Origin: Blautia schinkii DSM 10518
GTDB lineage: Bacteria; Bacillota; Clostridia; Lachnospirales; Lachnospiraceae
Direction of reading: 5' to 3'
Length of the DNA stretch: 64,000 nt
Assembly (NCBI GenBank): GCA_000702025.1
Contig: JNKJ01000003.1
Coordinates: 352,277 to 416,276, forward strand
Of the stretch, positions 1 through 9,828 are shown one piece after another (within the stretch, counting starts at the first letter, position 1; each line of letters starts with the position of its first letter). The notes under the pieces are model-generated. The model was not told the origin of the DNA. It was given only the letters and a program-made list of their open reading frames with translations, and did no database searches. The position numbers and the translations under genes were made by a program.

Positions 1-25
1 AATAGTATTGCCCTTCTTTCTGATT

Positions 26-47
26 CAAGTACGTTCCGGCGTACTTG
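26..47. other. short perfect hairpin downstream of the AEC gene
   Basis: An 8-bp perfect inverted repeat (CAAGTACG/CGTACTTG) with a 6-nt loop lies just past the stop of the carrier gene at 92-1003. Neither strand has a T-run after it, so a terminator is possible but not well supported. Nothing else is recognisable in bases 1-91. Confidence 0.35.
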
Positions 48-91
48 CTGCAAGTCACGCGTCATGCCCTACATAACGTCAAATCATACTA

Positions 92-1003
92 CTATACAAA
101 CGCAACAACCAGCGGAATGGTTATGATTGACAGTACTGTGCTTAAGATAATCCCGCAGGACAGCACACGTCCGTCTCCGCCAACCTCCTCCACACGCATC
201 AGAGGCAGGTTCGCCACCGGCACACAGGCCATCAGCACAATAACACCGTAAACCATGGCATCGTGGATAAAAAGCCGAAGCAGGAGACTGATTCCAATGG
301 GCAGAAGCAGAAAACGCAGTGCGATAAACAGATACATTTTTCCATTTGTAAATATTTCGGCAAGGTTTGTGCGGGCCAGAGAGATGCCGATGACTACCAT
401 TGCCAGAAAAGTGGTCGTATCCGCTATGTGATTTACTGTACTGCTAAATACCACAGGTATCGTGGGCTGCCAGAAAAACAGGATGATCGTAAGCAGGATT
501 GAGATATTTCCCACGTTTAAAAAACTCTTCCAATGAAACCTTCCATTCTCTTTGTCTGCCAGTCGGATGCCATAAGTGTAGAAAAACAGATTGAAAAACG
601 CGTTATTCACCGCCACGTAAATAAGCGCTTGACTCCCCAACACCGCGGAAACAAGAGGAATACCAATAAAGCCGGTGTTCCCGAATAAACACATCATTGC
701 ATAATGATTCTTCCACATTTCCCCCACCTTTAAACAACGGGGCAGGATAAAAGAGGCGGCAAGCAGAATTCCATAGAGCACCACACACCCCAGCACTGCC
801 AGCACAAGCTTGTCATTTGTCACCTGAGGGTCGCGGTCAAAGGAGCTGCGGATTAAAATTGCGGGATTACACACATTGACTACCAGAGCAGAAATTCCCT
901 TGGATACCTCTGCCCCCACAATTCCCCTTTTGTAAACTATGCAGCCTGTGATAATCAGCAGGAAAATGATCACCATCTGCTGAAAAACAATCCCTGTACT
1001 CAT
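92..1003 (-). CDS. AEC family transporter (auxin efflux carrier-like permease)
   Basis: This 303-residue polytopic membrane protein has about eight to ten hydrophobic segments and a hydrophilic centre. The N-terminal half carries conserved AEC features (NVCNPAIL near residue 43 and GNTGFIGIPL near 108), and the C-terminus repeats the fold (PVANLPLM). Members export or import organic acids, malate or auxin-like solutes through the cytoplasmic membrane; the substrate cannot be read from sequence. The start follows an AAAGGAG site. It is the last gene of the minus-strand run and is separated from the HPt gene by a strong terminator, so it probably has its own promoter. Confidence 0.85.
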   Translation of the reverse strand: MSTGIVFQQMVIIFLLIITGCIVYKRGIVGAEVSKGISALVVNVCNPAILIRSSFDRDPQVTNDKLVLAVLGCVVLYGILLAASFILPRCLKVGEMWKNHYAMMCLFGNTGFIGIPLVSAVLGSQALIYVAVNNAFFNLFFYTYGIRLADKENGRFHWKSFLNVGNISILLTIILFFWQPTIPVVFSSTVNHIADTTTFLAMVVIGISLARTNLAEIFTNGKMYLFIALRFLLLPIGISLLLRLFIHDAMVYGVIVLMACVPVANLPLMRVEEVGGDGRVLSCGIILSTVLSIITIPLVVAFV

Positions 1004-1060
1004 CTGTTTTCTCCTTTGTCTGTGCCGCTATCCATAAATATACACGAAGCACCAAAAAAA

Positions 1061-1084
1061 GAAAAGAGGTTAGTCCCTCTTTTC
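1061..1084 (-). terminator. intrinsic terminator after the HPt gene
   Basis: Read on the minus strand, a 9-bp stem (GAAAAGAGG/CCTCTTTTC) with a 6-nt loop is followed by seven Ts. It lies about 50 bp past the HPt stop and upstream of the AEC gene. Confidence 0.8.
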
Positions 1085-1135
1085 CTAAAAAATCCTCGTA
1101 TTTGGGCAGTCAGTGTACGCCGTCTGTCCCGGACC

Positions 1136-1486
1136 TCAGTCCAGCATGGTGAGACATTTGATAATATTGTCATATACCTCTTTATCTCTGGCAAAACAGT
1201 CGTCTATTTTACTGTAATCGCCTGCTCTGACAGCGTCCACAATCTCTTGGTTTATATGAAACAAACTCTGGAATCCCAGATTCCCCGCAACACCCTTTAA
1301 TGTATGTGCGGAACGCTCCATCATTGGATAATCCTTATCCGCTACCGCTTGGGAAAGCTCCTGGAAGGAAGGGTCCTCCGCAAATTTCTTCAAGAATTTC
1401 ACCAACATCGGCTCCATGTTTGCAAACCGCTCCAAAGTCCCCCGCAGATCCATTTCTGTTTTCTCAGAAAACTCTTGTAATGTCAT
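1136..1486 (-). CDS. stand-alone HPt (histidine phosphotransfer) protein
   Basis: A 116-residue, mostly helical protein with the HPt signature HTLKGVAGNLGF, whose His is the expected phosphoacceptor. It has no kinase or receiver domain. HPt proteins shuttle phosphate between the receiver of a hybrid kinase and a final response regulator. The ATG at 1486 is preferred over the upstream ATG at 1522 because AAGGAG sits 7 nt before it. No kinase is adjacent. The three hybrid kinases at 26.2-37 kb end in receivers and lack an HPt domain, so they are candidate partners; this link is inference only. Confidence 0.85.
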   Translation of the reverse strand: MTLQEFSEKTEMDLRGTLERFANMEPMLVKFLKKFAEDPSFQELSQAVADKDYPMMERSAHTLKGVAGNLGFQSLFHINQEIVDAVRAGDYSKIDDCFARDKEVYDNIIKCLTMLD

Positions 1487-1560
1487 TCCTATACTCCTTA
1501 TCCTATCCTGATATCCATACAATACGCTATCCGCCGGTAATTGTCAAGCAGTACCGGAAA

Positions 1561-1586
1561 AGGCTCCGGGAAAATTTCCCGAAGCC
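1561..1586 (-). terminator. intrinsic terminator of the heat-shock operon
   Basis: On the minus strand a GC-rich stem (AGGCT..CGGG / CCCG..AGCCT, one G-T wobble) is followed by TTTT. It starts 8 bp after the dnaJ stop codon and should end the hrcA-grpE-dnaK-dnaJ transcript. Confidence 0.75.
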
Positions 1587-1593
1587 TGGTGAA

Positions 1594-2778
1594 TTATTCT
1601 TCAAAGGTTTCTTTTAATTTATCCATGAAGCTTTTCTTCTTTTTTTCTGTCTTTTCTGTAGATTCTGTCTTTGCTGCGGATGGACGGTTTCCGCATGCTT
1701 CGTCGAATTTTCGCAGCGCTTCCTTGGCTTCCTCGTTAAGATTGGTAGGTACTTGCACTACCAATGTTACGTAATGGTCGCCGCGGACATTTTTGTTCCG
1801 CAGAGACGGAATACCCTTTCCTTTTAAGCGGATCCTGGTATCGGTCTGGGTACCCGGCTTCACTTCATAGGAAACCTCTCCGTCCACTGTGCTGATGCGT
1901 ACTTCACCGCCAAGCGCAGCCTGCGCATACGTAATCGGCGCTGTGGAGAAAATATTCATATCCTGTCTCTGGAAAATCGGGTGTCTGGCAACATTTACCT
2001 CTACCAGCAGATCACCTCTCGGGCCGCCGTTTGTACCCGGCTCGCCTTTTTCACGGATGCGGATGCTCTGTCCGTTGTCAATACCTGCAGGTACAGAAAC
2101 CTGTATCTTCTTTCTGCCTGAGGTGTAGCCTGTTCCACGGCAGGAGGTACATTTTTCCTTAATCACCTTACCTGTTCCGTGGCACTCCGGACAAGTCTGG
2201 ACATTACGCACCATTCCGAACATGGATTGGGAGGTATACACAATCTGTCCTTCGCCGTTACATTTCGGACAGGTGACCGGAGATGTCCCCGGCTTTGCTC
2301 CTGTTCCGTGACAACTGGTACATTCATCCTTGAGCGTGATCTCCAGTTCCTTCTCACAGCCGAATACAGCTTCCTCAAAGGTGATGTTGATGCGCGCCCG
2401 CAGATTGGCCCCTTTCATGGGACCGTTATTGGCACGCCTGCGCGCACCGCCGCCAAATAAGTCGCCGAAGATATCCCCGAAAATGTCGCCCATATCGGCG
2501 CCGCTGAAGTCAAAACCTCCGAAGCCTCCGGCACCGCCTGCGCCGCCGTTCTCAAAGGCTGCATGGCCGAACTGGTCATACTGCTTTCTCTTTTCCGGGT
2601 CGCTCAGAACAGTATATGCCTCTGTTGCTTCTTTGAATTTTACTTCCGCATCTTTATCACCCGGATTAACATCCGGGTGATATTTCTTCGCCAACTGGCG
2701 GTATGCTTTTTTTAACGCTGCGTCATCGGCGTTTTTATCCACGCCTAAGACTTCGTAGTAATCTCTTTTATCAGCCAT
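1594..2778 (-). CDS. dnaJ: chaperone protein DnaJ (Hsp40)
   Basis: A 394-residue type I DnaJ. It has a J domain at residues 4-68 with the HPD tripeptide (YHPDVNPG) that stimulates DnaK ATPase, a Gly/Phe-rich stretch (about 72-115), then four CxxCxGxG zinc repeats ([32 protein letters not shown]) and a C-terminal substrate-binding region. It delivers unfolded clients to DnaK in the cytoplasm. The ATG at 2778 gives the usual [12 protein letters not shown] start; a TTG two codons upstream is less likely. It is the last gene of the hrcA-grpE-dnaK-dnaJ operon, with a terminator right after it. Confidence 0.97.
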   Translation of the reverse strand: MADKRDYYEVLGVDKNADDAALKKAYRQLAKKYHPDVNPGDKDAEVKFKEATEAYTVLSDPEKRKQYDQFGHAAFENGGAGGAGGFGGFDFSGADMGDIFGDIFGDLFGGGARRRANNGPMKGANLRARINITFEEAVFGCEKELEITLKDECTSCHGTGAKPGTSPVTCPKCNGEGQIVYTSQSMFGMVRNVQTCPECHGTGKVIKEKCTSCRGTGYTSGRKKIQVSVPAGIDNGQSIRIREKGEPGTNGGPRGDLLVEVNVARHPIFQRQDMNIFSTAPITYAQAALGGEVRISTVDGEVSYEVKPGTQTDTRIRLKGKGIPSLRNKNVRGDHYVTLVVQVPTNLNEEAKEALRKFDEACGNRPSAAKTESTEKTEKKKKSFMDKLKETFEE

Positions 2779-2810
2779 GATCAATCATTCCTATGCTTGG
2801 TCGTGTGGTA

Positions 2811-4748
<1,938 letters not shown>

Positions 4749-4754
4749 TTATAT

Positions 4755-5468
4755 TTAGTTTGCCACCTTTACCATGCTGTGGCGGACTACGAAGTCTTTG
4801 TAGGTGTAGCCCTTCTGCAGTTCTTCCACTACAATGTTTTCGCCTACGGATTCATCGTCGACGTGCATCACTGCATTGTGGAAGTTCGGATCGAATTCTT
4901 TGCCTACCGCATCGATTGGTTTCACGCCCAGGTCGTCAAAGGTTGTCATCATCTGCTTGTAGATCATACGCATACCTTCGGCAAATGCATCACCCTCCGG
5001 TGCCTGCGCAAGACCTCTCTCGAAATTGTCAACTACCGGAAGCATTTTCTCAACGATTTCCTTGGCTCCGATGATGTACATGCTTGCCTTTTCCTTTTCC
5101 GTACGTTTACGGAAATTATCGAACTCGGCCATGTTTCTTTTCAGGCGGTCGGTTAACTCTTCAATCTGCTGATCCTTTTTATCTTTTTCTTTCTTCTTTT
5201 TTCCGAAAAAAGAGGTTTTTGTCTTGCCTTCTTGTTTTTCCTGCTTATCCTCTTCCTGGTTCTCTTCTTTCCGGCTTTCATCCGGATTGTCTTGTTCCTG
5301 TTTTTCCTCTGCTGAGTCTTCTTCATTCTCCCCAGCGCCGGCATTTTCTCCGGAGCATTCCGCAGTATCGCAATTCTCTTCGTCCTGCTCCTCTGTGGCT
5401 ATATCCTCTACCGGAATATCTTTTCCTTCTTCCTGCATTTCAGATGTCGTTCTATTTTCTTCTGACAC
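4755..5468 (-). CDS. grpE: nucleotide exchange factor GrpE with long acidic N-terminal extension
   Basis: The last ~150 residues form a GrpE: coiled coil (ELTDRLKRNMAEFDNFRKRTEKEK), then the beta domain ending in KGYTYKDFVVRHSMVKV. GrpE releases ADP from DnaK. At 237 residues it is longer than the usual ~190-200 because the first ~85 residues are a low-complexity, Glu/Asp/Lys/Gln-rich tail that ends in a Lys-rich stretch. The predicted start is a GTG with only a distant GGCGG-type site; downstream starts would shorten the acidic tail, so the exact N-terminus is uncertain. It is the second gene of the heat-shock operon. Confidence 0.95.
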   Translation of the reverse strand: MSEENRTTSEMQEEGKDIPVEDIATEEQDEENCDTAECSGENAGAGENEEDSAEEKQEQDNPDESRKEENQEEDKQEKQEGKTKTSFFGKKKKEKDKKDQQIEELTDRLKRNMAEFDNFRKRTEKEKASMYIIGAKEIVEKMLPVVDNFERGLAQAPEGDAFAEGMRMIYKQMMTTFDDLGVKPIDAVGKEFDPNFHNAVMHVDDESVGENIVVEELQKGYTYKDFVVRHSMVKVAN

Positions 5469-5486
5469 GCTGCTTCTACCGCCTTT

Positions 5487-6527
5487 CTACGTTTTGTTTT
5501 TTAATGCTTCATCAAGCTGGACCTTCAATGCCTTCAGGCTGTCAACCACATTCTCATAATCCATCCTCTTGGGTCCGACGATGCCGATCGTGCCGTGCAT
5601 CCCTTCTCCTAATTCATAAGTCGCTGTGACCACGCTACAGTCCTTCATAGTCTGGATTGGCATCTCATCGCCGATGTACACCTGAATTCCGGTATTCTCG
5701 GTATCTGACATCCGCTCCTTGACTAATTCGGCAAGCTGCTGTTTTTCCTCAAAGGTGGAAATCAGCTCGCTGGCCTTGCTCTTATCTGCAAGCTCCGGAT
5801 ATTTGAAAAAGTTGGTCGTCCCTGATGTATATATTTCCAAATCCTCTTCATCCACATGAATGGTTGCCGCAACCGCGTCCAGCACTGTTGCCACCACACC
5901 ACTGTGGATTCCCGCCTGTTCTTTCAGCCTGGCAATCATGCCCAGGTTGATGTCCTGGATGGGAATACCGTTTAGGTTGGTATTAAGAAGAAGATTTAAT
6001 TTCAGGATTGTCTGGTCATCCATCTCATCATCAAGGCTGATGATCTGATTACGGACGACGTTGCCCTCGCAAACCACCACAGCTACAAGCTGCAGCTCGC
6101 TGACTCTTGAGAGCTGGATGAATTTCAGCCGGCTTCCGCTGTACTGCGGGACAGAAATCATAGCCGCGTAGTTGGTGTTGGAGGCAAGTACTTTGGCAAC
6201 CTGTTTCAACACCTTTTCCATTTTGTCGGTTTTCTCTATCATCAGGTCGCGGATTTCTGCAATCTCTGCTTCCTTTTCCTGCATCAATTCGTCTACATAA
6301 AGGCGATAGCCTCTATCAGAAGGAATCCTTCCCGCTGAGGTGTGGGGCTGGATAATGTAGCCCATTTCCGTAAGATCGGACATCTCGTTGCGGATGGTGG
6401 CGGAACTGACATTGAGGTCTGTGTACTTGGATATGGTCCTTGATCCGACAGGCTCTCCGGTTTCCATGTATGTCTTGATGATTGCTTTCAGTATCTTCTT
6501 TTTACGCTCATCTAATACTTCATCCAT
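5487..6527 (-). CDS. hrcA: heat-inducible transcription repressor HrcA
   Basis: A 346-residue HrcA with an N-terminal winged helix (residues ~5-75, including GEPVGSRTISKYTDLNVSSATIRNEM), a GAF-like middle and a C-terminal dimerisation part (GTIGIVGPKRMDYENV). It binds CIRCE and represses the heat-shock operon; GroEL availability usually tunes its activity. AAGGAG lies 8 nt before the ATG. It is the first gene of the operon, and a perfect CIRCE and a consensus promoter lie directly upstream, so it represses itself together with grpE, dnaK and dnaJ. Confidence 0.97.
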   Translation of the reverse strand: MDEVLDERKKKILKAIIKTYMETGEPVGSRTISKYTDLNVSSATIRNEMSDLTEMGYIIQPHTSAGRIPSDRGYRLYVDELMQEKEAEIAEIRDLMIEKTDKMEKVLKQVAKVLASNTNYAAMISVPQYSGSRLKFIQLSRVSELQLVAVVVCEGNVVRNQIISLDDEMDDQTILKLNLLLNTNLNGIPIQDINLGMIARLKEQAGIHSGVVATVLDAVAATIHVDEEDLEIYTSGTTNFFKYPELADKSKASELISTFEEKQQLAELVKERMSDTENTGIQVYIGDEMPIQTMKDCSVVTATYELGEGMHGTIGIVGPKRMDYENVVDSLKALKVQLDEALKNKT

Positions 6528-6555
6528 GGGGTCAGCTCCTTTCCTTTTTGTTTTG

Positions 6556-6582
6556 TTAGCACTCAGTTATAGGGAGTGCTAA
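6556..6582. promoter_or_regulatory. CIRCE operator (HrcA binding site)
   Basis: A perfect CIRCE inverted repeat: TTAGCACTC, nine spacer bases, GAGTGCTAA. It starts 28 bp upstream of the hrcA ATG and lies between the promoter and the ribosome binding site, so bound HrcA would block transcription initiation. Confidence 0.97.
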
Positions 6583-6595
6583 CATCCATGAACTT

Positions 6596-6624
6596 AAGAT
6601 AGCACTGTTAATTTCATTTGTCAA
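6596..6624 (-). promoter_or_regulatory. sigma-A promoter of the hrcA operon
   Basis: On the minus strand a perfect -35 TTGACA (6624-6619) and a -10 TATCTT (6601-6596) are separated by 17 bp. CIRCE begins 13 bp downstream of the -10, the classical arrangement. Confidence 0.85.
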
Positions 6625-6667
6625 TATGATTCGGGAATTTTTTTGTGTGAAATTTTGATGATATAAT

Positions 6668-6952
6668 GGGGGACCCCCGGAAAGTTGTTGTACGGTGAGA
6701 AGGAGCAAATCGGGCGTGGAGCAGCGGCACTGGCCTTGTCAGGCATTGCTCACTTGCCTTCAACTAAGTTCTAACTGCGGCTAAGACGCTCAGGAGAGCC
6801 TTCGCGTCTAAACCTCCGTAAGAACTGGATTTTCAGGCGCGCTTCCGCAAAATGCCTGACAAGGCCAGTGCCGCTGCACCGCGCCCGATTTGCTTCTTCT
6901 CACCTTCTTCTACGTTTTCTCCCCCTTGGTTGGAGTTTGTTGTTTTCTCAGG
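6668..6952 (+). ncRNA. long-hairpin structured element, copy 1 (putative RNA)
   Basis: The element has a 54-bp stem (6694-6747 with 6851-6904) containing one mismatch and two G-T wobbles. It encloses a 103-nt head with internal helices (GTTCT 6768-6772 with AGAAC 6821-6825; AGG 6792-6794 with CCT 6799-6801). The flanks GGGGGACCCC, GTTGTTG.ACGG and GTTTGTTGTTTTC-CAGG are shared with a second copy at 47705-48012. The outer stem sequence differs between the copies but still pairs, and the inner helices show compensatory changes, which argues for selection on RNA structure. The strand is assumed from G-T placement. No ORF fits. I do not recognise the class. Confidence 0.7.
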
Positions 6953-7218
6953 GAGGTTTTCTAGGTCGGTAGTTTCGGGTGGTTGGACGTTTGGGTAGAA
7001 TTTTGACAGTCAGATTAAAATAATTCATGATGACGCTTAGCAAATATAGCTAAAAAGTTTTGTTTTGTAATTTCCAGGGTTTCATTTTAGGGTGACTTGT
7101 TGTAAAATGTAAATACTTCCCAAGATTTGTTAAGTATGTAAGTGCTATCATACTTACGTTTTGATAATAACACTATTGGTTACAAGGATGGGTTTGCTTT
7201 AAGAAAAAGAGGTTTGTA

Positions 7219-8025
7219 ATGAAAAGAAGTAGCAGAGAAAATAAAGGTTTTACCTTGATTGAATTGGTCATTGTGGTGGCTGTTCTTGCAATATTAGTAG
7301 GACTGCTTGCGCCAAGTTATACAAAATATGTAAAAAAATCGAAGGTTACAAAATGCGAGGTGCAGCGAGAAGAAATCGAAAAGGCTTATCAGATTGCTTG
7401 TATTGAGGATAGTGAATTGGCCAGCATTGTAAATACAATGGGACAAAATAACTTAGTAATTAACCGCTTGGTAGAACTAGGCTACTTTAAAAAGGAAGAA
7501 GCTATTTGTCCCGTTTACAAAGCAGATTATACCATGGTCATTACAACAGATGCTAAAAAAGGAACAACTTTAGTAGAGGTTCAATGCCCTTGTGTTAATA
7601 ATTTGCTAGACTATATCGGAACTGCAAATAAAGTCTATGATCAAACATATAAGGATAAAAATTCATATAATAGACAGGATTTAATTGAAGATTTTTTTAA
7701 TGAGAGGGGCAGTTTGATTGAAGTAGATAGCAAGATGAAATCAAACACATCGTTTAGCGAAAAAACTTTGTACTGGCGTCCATATACTATGAAAGATGGT
7801 AAGGTTGTACTATATGCATCTTCAGGAAATGATAAAACGCATGCTAGTTGGAAAGCATATCTTATATATGTTGATGGTAAAATTTATCAGAGTAAAGGCA
7901 TAAATACAAATGGTAAGCCTGATGGTTTGCCAATGGATAGTCTTTATCAATATAGCGGCGATGAATTTGAGAAATGGCTTGCAAATGATTCCAAAGGTCA
8001 AAGGTTTGAACTAGTTAAAAACTAA
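7219..8025 (+). CDS. type IV pilin-like protein (prepilin-type N-terminus)
   Basis: A 268-residue protein with a class III prepilin leader: basic start, then G|FTLIELVIVVAVLAILVGL, the canonical PilD cleavage motif with Phe+1 and Glu+5, and a hydrophobic helix that anchors subunits in the membrane and packs the pilus core. The rest is Lys-rich, without similarity I recognise, and includes two Cys pairs (CEVQ..., CPCV). It would be a pilin or pseudopilin. No pilus ATPase, platform protein or prepilin peptidase is nearby, so it is an orphan here. The gene is clearly more AT-rich than its neighbours, suggesting transfer. RBS AAGAGG lies 7 nt before the ATG. Confidence 0.8.
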   Translation: MKRSSRENKGFTLIELVIVVAVLAILVGLLAPSYTKYVKKSKVTKCEVQREEIEKAYQIACIEDSELASIVNTMGQNNLVINRLVELGYFKKEEAICPVYKADYTMVITTDAKKGTTLVEVQCPCVNNLLDYIGTANKVYDQTYKDKNSYNRQDLIEDFFNERGSLIEVDSKMKSNTSFSEKTLYWRPYTMKDGKVVLYASSGNDKTHASWKAYLIYVDGKIYQSKGINTNGKPDGLPMDSLYQYSGDEFEKWLANDSKGQRFELVKN

Positions 8026-8248
8026 TTTTATGAGGAAAAGGATAGTCATGATTATCGTCTTCGCCACCCTTCGGGCTTGTGTATACATGGCGACTTATAT
8101 AACTTTTTCCTTTAATTTGAGTTGCATTCATACTATACCTTTTTTATTTATATTAGTAAAAACTCCTTTACACAGTATACGGTTAGCTAACCAACATTCT
8201 TATAACATTGAAGTTTTTTGCTGAAAGTTAATGCTGTCTGAGGACACA

Positions 8249-8275
8249 CCTGCATAGCAGGCGATTTATTTTTAT
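8249..8275 (+). terminator. probable terminator after the pilin-like gene
   Basis: A CCTGC/GCAGG stem with a 3-nt loop is followed by a T-rich stretch (ATTTATTTTTATT), about 225 bp after the pilin stop. The bases in between hold no convincing gene. Confidence 0.45.
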
Positions 8276-8300
8276 TGCCGACACAGTAAAACGGGAGAGC

Positions 8301-9566
8301 TTACGCCCTCCCTTCCGTATACTTCTTCAACACCCTCCCCGGTGCCCCGCAAATGGGGCATCGGTCTTTTTTATCGGTCATGACAAAACCGCAGACAGGG
8401 CATACATAGATGCTGTCTCTGGCGAAGTTGTCCAAATCTGCTGCCTCTTTGAGCAATTCTGCATGTATCTTCTCAGCAGCCGAAGCATCTCGGTATGCCT
8501 GGCGTGAGAGGGGTAAGTCTTGTTCTTTGCAATAATCCTGCATCATGGCATACAGCTTCTCGTATTCAAAAACCTCGCCTGCGATGAAGTTCTTCCCTGT
8601 CTCCGCAAAGGGCTGGGTTTTGTTTAATATGGAGAAAAAGCTTCGGGCGTGGCGGTATTCGGATTCTGCTAGTGCATAGAAAAGATTAGCAATCTTTTTA
8701 TAACCTCTTTTTTCTGCCCGCTCGGCGAAGGTGAGGTAATGGAGGTGCGCATATAGTTCACCTTTTACTGTGTCTGCCAGTTTTTCCTTTGCAATGGGAT
8801 CCTTGATTTCTCTGGTATAAGGTCTGTCTCCTAAATCAACAATCTCATGTGTCAAAACCCCCGATTTGCACCAAAAGCGCACAATGTGATAATCAATGTC
8901 GGAAGCCTTAATATCCTCAGACACGTCTTCAATCATGGCCCCGCCTCCCCCTGTACAGATGAAGGGAATATCATCAACCGCATCCTCAAAACGGGAGTGT
9001 ACATGTCCACATACGAAATACTTAACTTTATCTTTATATGGAAGGTAGACAGCACGGAGCTTTTCATATTCCTCCTGTGAAACACAATTTTTTATAAAAT
9101 GGTTGGGCAGTGGGATGTGGAAGGTAATGACCACATTTTTGCAGTCATTACGTGCCAGAATCTTTCCGAGTAAATCAAGCCCTTCCTGGTCGAATTTGCG
9201 CATTGCATTGTCCAGGACTACTATTGTGAAATCCGGGCTGATAAGGGCATAATTCATCAGACCGAAGCTGTCACAGTAAGCTCCTGTATCATGGTTTCCC
9301 CTGAGAACATAAACATCTCTTTCAGATAATGAATTTGTTATGTCACAGATTGTATGGTAGTGCCTTGCGTCTCCTATGGGGACCAAATCGCCGGCTACGA
9401 GTATGAAATCATCCCGGCAAGCCTCCTCTAATGCGTTGGCGTAAACCTGCATCATAGAGGTTCCGAGCCCTTCACACCCAGGGTCACCGATAACGGCAAA
9501 GGAATCACACTGGGGCAGGTAATTGAGCAATTGATTTATTCTTATTATTCTTGATTTGCTATTCAT
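8301..9566 (-). CDS. metallophosphoesterase fused to rubrerythrin and rubredoxin domains
   Basis: A 421-residue three-part protein. Residues ~20-235 are calcineurin-like phosphoesterase: AGDLVPIGD, RGNHD, ITFHIP and CGHVH are the metal and catalytic motifs. The first motif reads GDPGC, so the usual DxH His is missing. Residues ~255-375 look like a rubrerythrin four-helix domain with Glu/His positions (EKRGYKKIANLFYALAESEYRHA). Residues ~388-412 are a rubredoxin-type iron site (CPVCGF...CPICGA). Rubrerythrins reduce peroxide in anaerobes; the phosphoesterase substrate is unknown. The start follows AGGAGAAG. It appears monocistronic. Confidence 0.88.
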   Translation of the reverse strand: MNSKSRIIRINQLLNYLPQCDSFAVIGDPGCEGLGTSMMQVYANALEEACRDDFILVAGDLVPIGDARHYHTICDITNSLSERDVYVLRGNHDTGAYCDSFGLMNYALISPDFTIVVLDNAMRKFDQEGLDLLGKILARNDCKNVVITFHIPLPNHFIKNCVSQEEYEKLRAVYLPYKDKVKYFVCGHVHSRFEDAVDDIPFICTGGGGAMIEDVSEDIKASDIDYHIVRFWCKSGVLTHEIVDLGDRPYTREIKDPIAKEKLADTVKGELYAHLHYLTFAERAEKRGYKKIANLFYALAESEYRHARSFFSILNKTQPFAETGKNFIAGEVFEYEKLYAMMQDYCKEQDLPLSRQAYRDASAAEKIHAELLKEAADLDNFARDSIYVCPVCGFVMTDKKDRCPICGAPGRVLKKYTEGRA

Positions 9567-9610
9567 ATTTTTTCTTCTCCTGTTTTAGTCGACTCCATTG
9601 TACATGCTGT

Positions 9611-9718
9611 GAACAGCACCTTATGTCTTACCATCGTACTCTCTGTGAGCCACACTTTATTCCTTACCATTGTACTCTCTCTGAGCCACACTTTATGCCT
9701 TACCATCGTACTTCCAGC
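9611..9718. repeat. 36-bp tandem repeat, three units
   Basis: Three adjacent 36-bp units (9611-9646, 9647-9682, 9683-9718) share the frame gagccacactttat..cttaccat.gtact. The period is a multiple of three, so one frame encodes a 12-residue His/Pro repeat, but no start region or ribosome site supports a gene. It lies between the phosphoesterase start and the uvrB terminus. Confidence 0.8.
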
Positions 9719-9828
9719 CGAACTCCACAGCTTGCATGATAGAACACGTCTGTACGGCTCTGCATTTCGACCTTCTTTATCCTAAGAGACAATTACATCC
9801 ACAAGCACTGTTTCCCCGGCAAGAGCTA

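Noticed and set aside
6668..6952. Rho-independent terminator or simple MITE
   Set aside because: Far too long for a terminator, and the compensatory changes in the head and stem between copies are not expected for a MITE.
6668..6952. Retron or group II intron RNA
   Set aside because: No reverse transcriptase is nearby and no domain V-like motif was seen.
8030..8224. 64-codon plus-strand frame after the pilin-like gene
   Set aside because: No ribosome site, unusual composition and no similarity recognised; treated as noncoding.
9611..9718. CRISPR array
   Set aside because: Units are directly adjacent with no spacers and no cas genes are in the window.
9551..9739. 62-codon frame over the 36-bp repeat as a real gene
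   Set aside because: It has no ribosome site and its start overlaps the 5' end of the phosphoesterase gene; reported only as a repeat.
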